DNA from: Nitrosomonas sp.
GTDB taxonomy: Bacteria; Pseudomonadota; Gammaproteobacteria; Burkholderiales; Nitrosomonadaceae
NCBI GenBank assembly: GCA_021774205.1
Contig: JAJFJI010000369.1
Coordinates: 1-6,658 of the forward strand
DNA: 6,658 nt
Reading direction: 5' to 3'
Shown here: positions 4,877 to 6,658 of the stretch, piece after piece
Layout: every line of letters starts with the position of its first letter
Position numbering within the stretch: the first letter of the stretch is position 1
Notes under the pieces: generated by a model
Told to the model about the DNA's origin: nothing
Database searches by the model: none
What the model saw: only the letters and a program-made list of their open reading frames with translations
Made by a program: the position numbers and the translations under genes

Positions 4877-6022
4877 ATGCACCCACTTCCTTATTGGCGC
4901 CTTTCCGGTTTTTATTTTTTTCATTTTGCTGTTCTTGGGGCATTTGCGCCTTACTGGAGTTTGTACCTCCAATCGCTCTCATTCAGTGCTTTGCAGATTG
5001 GCATTTTGATGTCGCTGCTGTTGGTAACGCGTATTTTCGCGCCGGCTGCATGGGGGTGGCTGGCAGATCATACTGGGCGGCGGGTTATGGTTGTGCAGCT
5101 TGCTGCGATTAGCGGGCTTGTTAGTTTTTGTGGTTTCTTCTTGGGAGAATCCTTTGTCTGGATCTTTCTGGTAATGCTGTTAATGAGCTTTTGCTGGAGT
5201 GCTGCATTACCACTGATTGAGGCAATTACACTATCTCACTTGGGTGATAGCACAGACAAATATGGCCGAATTCGTTCTTGGGGATCGGTAGGGTTTATTT
5301 TAGCGGTCGTGGGCATGGGTTATCTGCTGGATGTGGTAGATATTGTCTGGCTGCTTTGGGTGGTATTGGCTTTTAAGCTGGGAATTGTGATTTTTTCACA
5401 CCATATCCCTGAAACGGAAGTTGTTGGTTACCCCGTGGATCAAGATTCTATACGACAAGTTTGCAAACATCCGGAAGTGATTGCTTTTCTTATATCCAGT
5501 TTATTGATGATATTTGCACATGGTGCTTACTATACATTTTTCTCTATTTATCTGGTGGAGCAAGGTTATGATAAGGGATTTGTCGGTTGGTTATGGGCAG
5601 TTGGGGTTATTTGTGAAATCGGTGTATTTTTCCTGATGCCATGGATGATGCTGCGTTTCAGTTTAAAAGCAATTCTAATTTTTAGTTTTGCTTGTGCCAT
5701 TTTGCGTTTCCTGATGATTGGCTGGGGAGTTGAGTGGGTATTGGTCATATTGCTTGCTCAGATATTGCATGCGGCAACTTATGGCACTCACCATATCGCG
5801 GCCATAATGGTAGTGCATCATTTCTTTCATGGACGGCACCAGGCTAAAGGTCAAGCAATATATACCAGCGTTGCGTTTGGGGTGGGTGGCACATTAGGTG
5901 CTATTTTGAGTGGTTACACCTGGGACGAGGTGGGCGCAGAAATGACATTTACCATTAGTGCTGTATCCGCTTTCTTAGGAATGGTACTGGTGGCTTGGAA
6001 AATGAAATCACTAATAAACTGA
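4877..6022 (+). CDS. MFS transporter, MFS_1_like / HcaT-type permease
   Basis: A 381-residue inner-membrane permease with about 12 hydrophobic helices. The start PYWRLSGFYFFHFAVLGAFA followed by PYWSLYLQSL matches the first helix of the MFS_1_like group, which includes the 3-phenylpropionate transporter HcaT and nucleoside:H+ symporter relatives. The family's motif A is GWLADHTGRR at 60-69, between helices 2 and 3, with its Asp64 and Arg69. A long loop in the middle (about residues 175-198, IPETEVVGYPVDQDS) divides the two six-helix halves. The second half holds the group-typical HAATYGTHHIAA segment near helix 10. The substrate cannot be predicted. I chose the ATG at 4877; the TTG at 4874 just before it would add one residue. 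The only purine-rich tract (AGGG at 4859-4862) is too distant to be a good ribosome site. The gene stands alone and is divergent from the methyltransferase. Confidence 0.9.
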   Translation: MHPLPYWRLSGFYFFHFAVLGAFAPYWSLYLQSLSFSALQIGILMSLLLVTRIFAPAAWGWLADHTGRRVMVVQLAAISGLVSFCGFFLGESFVWIFLVMLLMSFCWSAALPLIEAITLSHLGDSTDKYGRIRSWGSVGFILAVVGMGYLLDVVDIVWLLWVVLAFKLGIVIFSHHIPETEVVGYPVDQDSIRQVCKHPEVIAFLISSLLMIFAHGAYYTFFSIYLVEQGYDKGFVGWLWAVGVICEIGVFFLMPWMMLRFSLKAILIFSFACAILRFLMIGWGVEWVLVILLAQILHAATYGTHHIAAIMVVHHFFHGRHQAKGQAIYTSVAFGVGGTLGAILSGYTWDEVGAEMTFTISAVSAFLGMVLVAWKMKSLIN

Positions 6023-6209
6023 CTACCTCAGTATTTGCCCTAGCCACTTTAATGAAAATACTAACACGGCAACAGGTTATGGCTCGTCCCATATTGCAAG
6101 GCAAAAACTGTCTTAAAAAATAAATTCAATCACAAACGCACTTCAGTCGACAGGTTTCCAGAATTAAATACCAAATGCACTAAAAAAAACCATTGAACCT
6201 TTGCAAGTT

Positions 6210-6225
6210 TATGTTAATTAACATA
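6210..6225. repeat. Perfect 16-bp AT-rich palindrome
   Basis: TATGTTAATTAACATA is fully self-complementary with no spacer. It lies in the convergent space between the MFS gene and the minus-strand gene whose stop is at 6227-6229, one base away. With only two G-C pairs and no loop it would not make a stable RNA terminator hairpin. It could be a DNA-binding dyad. The rest of the 204-bp intergenic segment (6023-6226) shows no gene and no terminator. Confidence 0.5.
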
Positions 6226-6226
6226 T

Positions 6227-6658
6227 TTACTCTGTCTCGGCATATTCAATTGAATAGTCCAAAACTAATTCACCTCTTATATTTATGGCTGAGTACAGAT
6301 AAATATATTTTTTAAAATCTCTGGCTTGTTTCGGCGGAATATTAATATAAATGTATTCGTCTACTTCTGAGATAATAATACAGTCACGTTTGTCGTTTTT
6401 TGCGCAATCTTTAACTGTAAGTTTAAATTGCACCCCACTTAAAGCGTGTTTATCTGAATTATTGATTATACGACCAATAAAATCGTAGTTACCATTTGAA
6501 GATTCTAATGATACGCTCTCAAAAGTTAATTCTGATGGCAAAATCATCTTTCTGGATTGGTTCTCTTCATATTCTTGATACTGCCAAATTAAAATACCCC
6601 CAATAGCACAAGTCAAAACCAAAATTCCTGCAAATTTTCTAAATCCTGCTGATAACGC
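6227..6658 (-). CDS. Membrane-anchored hypothetical protein, 5' end cut by window edge
   Basis: The frame stays open from the TAA at 6227-6229 to the end of the window, giving at least 143 codons; the TTG at 6622 is inside it and is probably not the start. The N-terminal part reads SAGFRKFAGILVLTCAIGGILIWQYQEYEE: a basic stub, one hydrophobic helix and a charged linker, so the protein is likely anchored in the inner membrane by its N-terminus with the rest outside the cytoplasm. The soluble part (about 100 residues) begins LPSELTFESVSLE and continues with FIGRIINNSDKHALSGVQFKLTVKDC, then PPKQARDFKKYIYL and LDYSIEYAETE. This alternating beta-strand pattern with an N-N-S turn resembles small FxLYD-like or Ig-like beta domains. 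The two nearby cysteines in KDCAKNDKRDC could form a disulfide. No function is known to me. The real start is expected just beyond 6658. Confidence 0.65.
   Translation of the reverse strand, partial: ALSAGFRKFAGILVLTCAIGGILIWQYQEYEENQSRKMILPSELTFESVSLESSNGNYDFIGRIINNSDKHALSGVQFKLTVKDCAKNDKRDCIIISEVDEYIYINIPPKQARDFKKYIYLYSAINIRGELVLDYSIEYAETE

Noticed and set aside
4652..4972. 106-codon minus-strand frame crossing the MFS start
   Set aside because: It overlaps the well-conserved first helix of the permease in antisense and has no recognisable domain.
1..6658. CRISPR arrays, toxin-antitoxin pairs, restriction or other defence genes
   Set aside because: No regularly spaced repeats and no gene with motifs of such systems were found on either strand.

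Overview
The window looks like an accessory stretch of a bacterial chromosome, most likely a gammaproteobacterium. That rests on the style of the HcaT-type permease, the plant-type asparaginase and the IS481-type transposase tail; no ribosomal or marker gene is present to fix the taxon. Intergenic DNA is long and AT-rich, there is an insertion-sequence end and at least one decayed gene, and most genes sit alone rather than in long operons.

Layout. Bases 1-350 are the right end of an IS481-family element: the C-terminal part of the transposase, then a short dyad-rich terminal segment. Bases 436-819 (minus) encode a small secreted, histidine-rich, Cys-free protein resembling SmbP, the small metal-binding protein of Nitrosomonas. 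Bases 935-1274 (plus) look like a broken C-terminal gene remnant with one frameshift and no recognised function. Bases 1275-1706 are poorly coding.

Bases 3381-1707 (minus) form a compact three-gene unit: a DUF2784-like membrane protein, then after 17 bp an isoaspartyl peptidase/L-asparaginase of the Thr-nucleophile (Ntn) type, then after 16 bp a small single-span membrane protein. A 532-bp stretch without a confident gene (3382-3913) separates this unit from a class I SAM-dependent methyltransferase (4558-3914, minus). A 318-bp divergent intergenic region follows. It carries a perfect 8-bp inverted repeat, overlapping operator-like dyads and a consensus TATAAT, and leads into a 12-span MFS permease of the MFS_1_like/HcaT type (4877-6022, plus). 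The window ends in a convergent, truncated membrane-anchored hypothetical gene (6658-6227, minus).

How the genes relate. Only the 3381-1707 trio is spaced like an operon. The asparaginase would remove isoaspartyl dipeptides or asparagine in the cytoplasm; the roles of the two membrane proteins are unknown. I found no CRISPR array, tRNA, rRNA, integron attC site, toxin-antitoxin pair or recognisable defence system. No striking new system is supported. The points most worth checking are the dyads ahead of the MFS gene, the frameshifted remnant, the SmbP-like gene, and the conserved-looking open frame hidden at 3676-3957.
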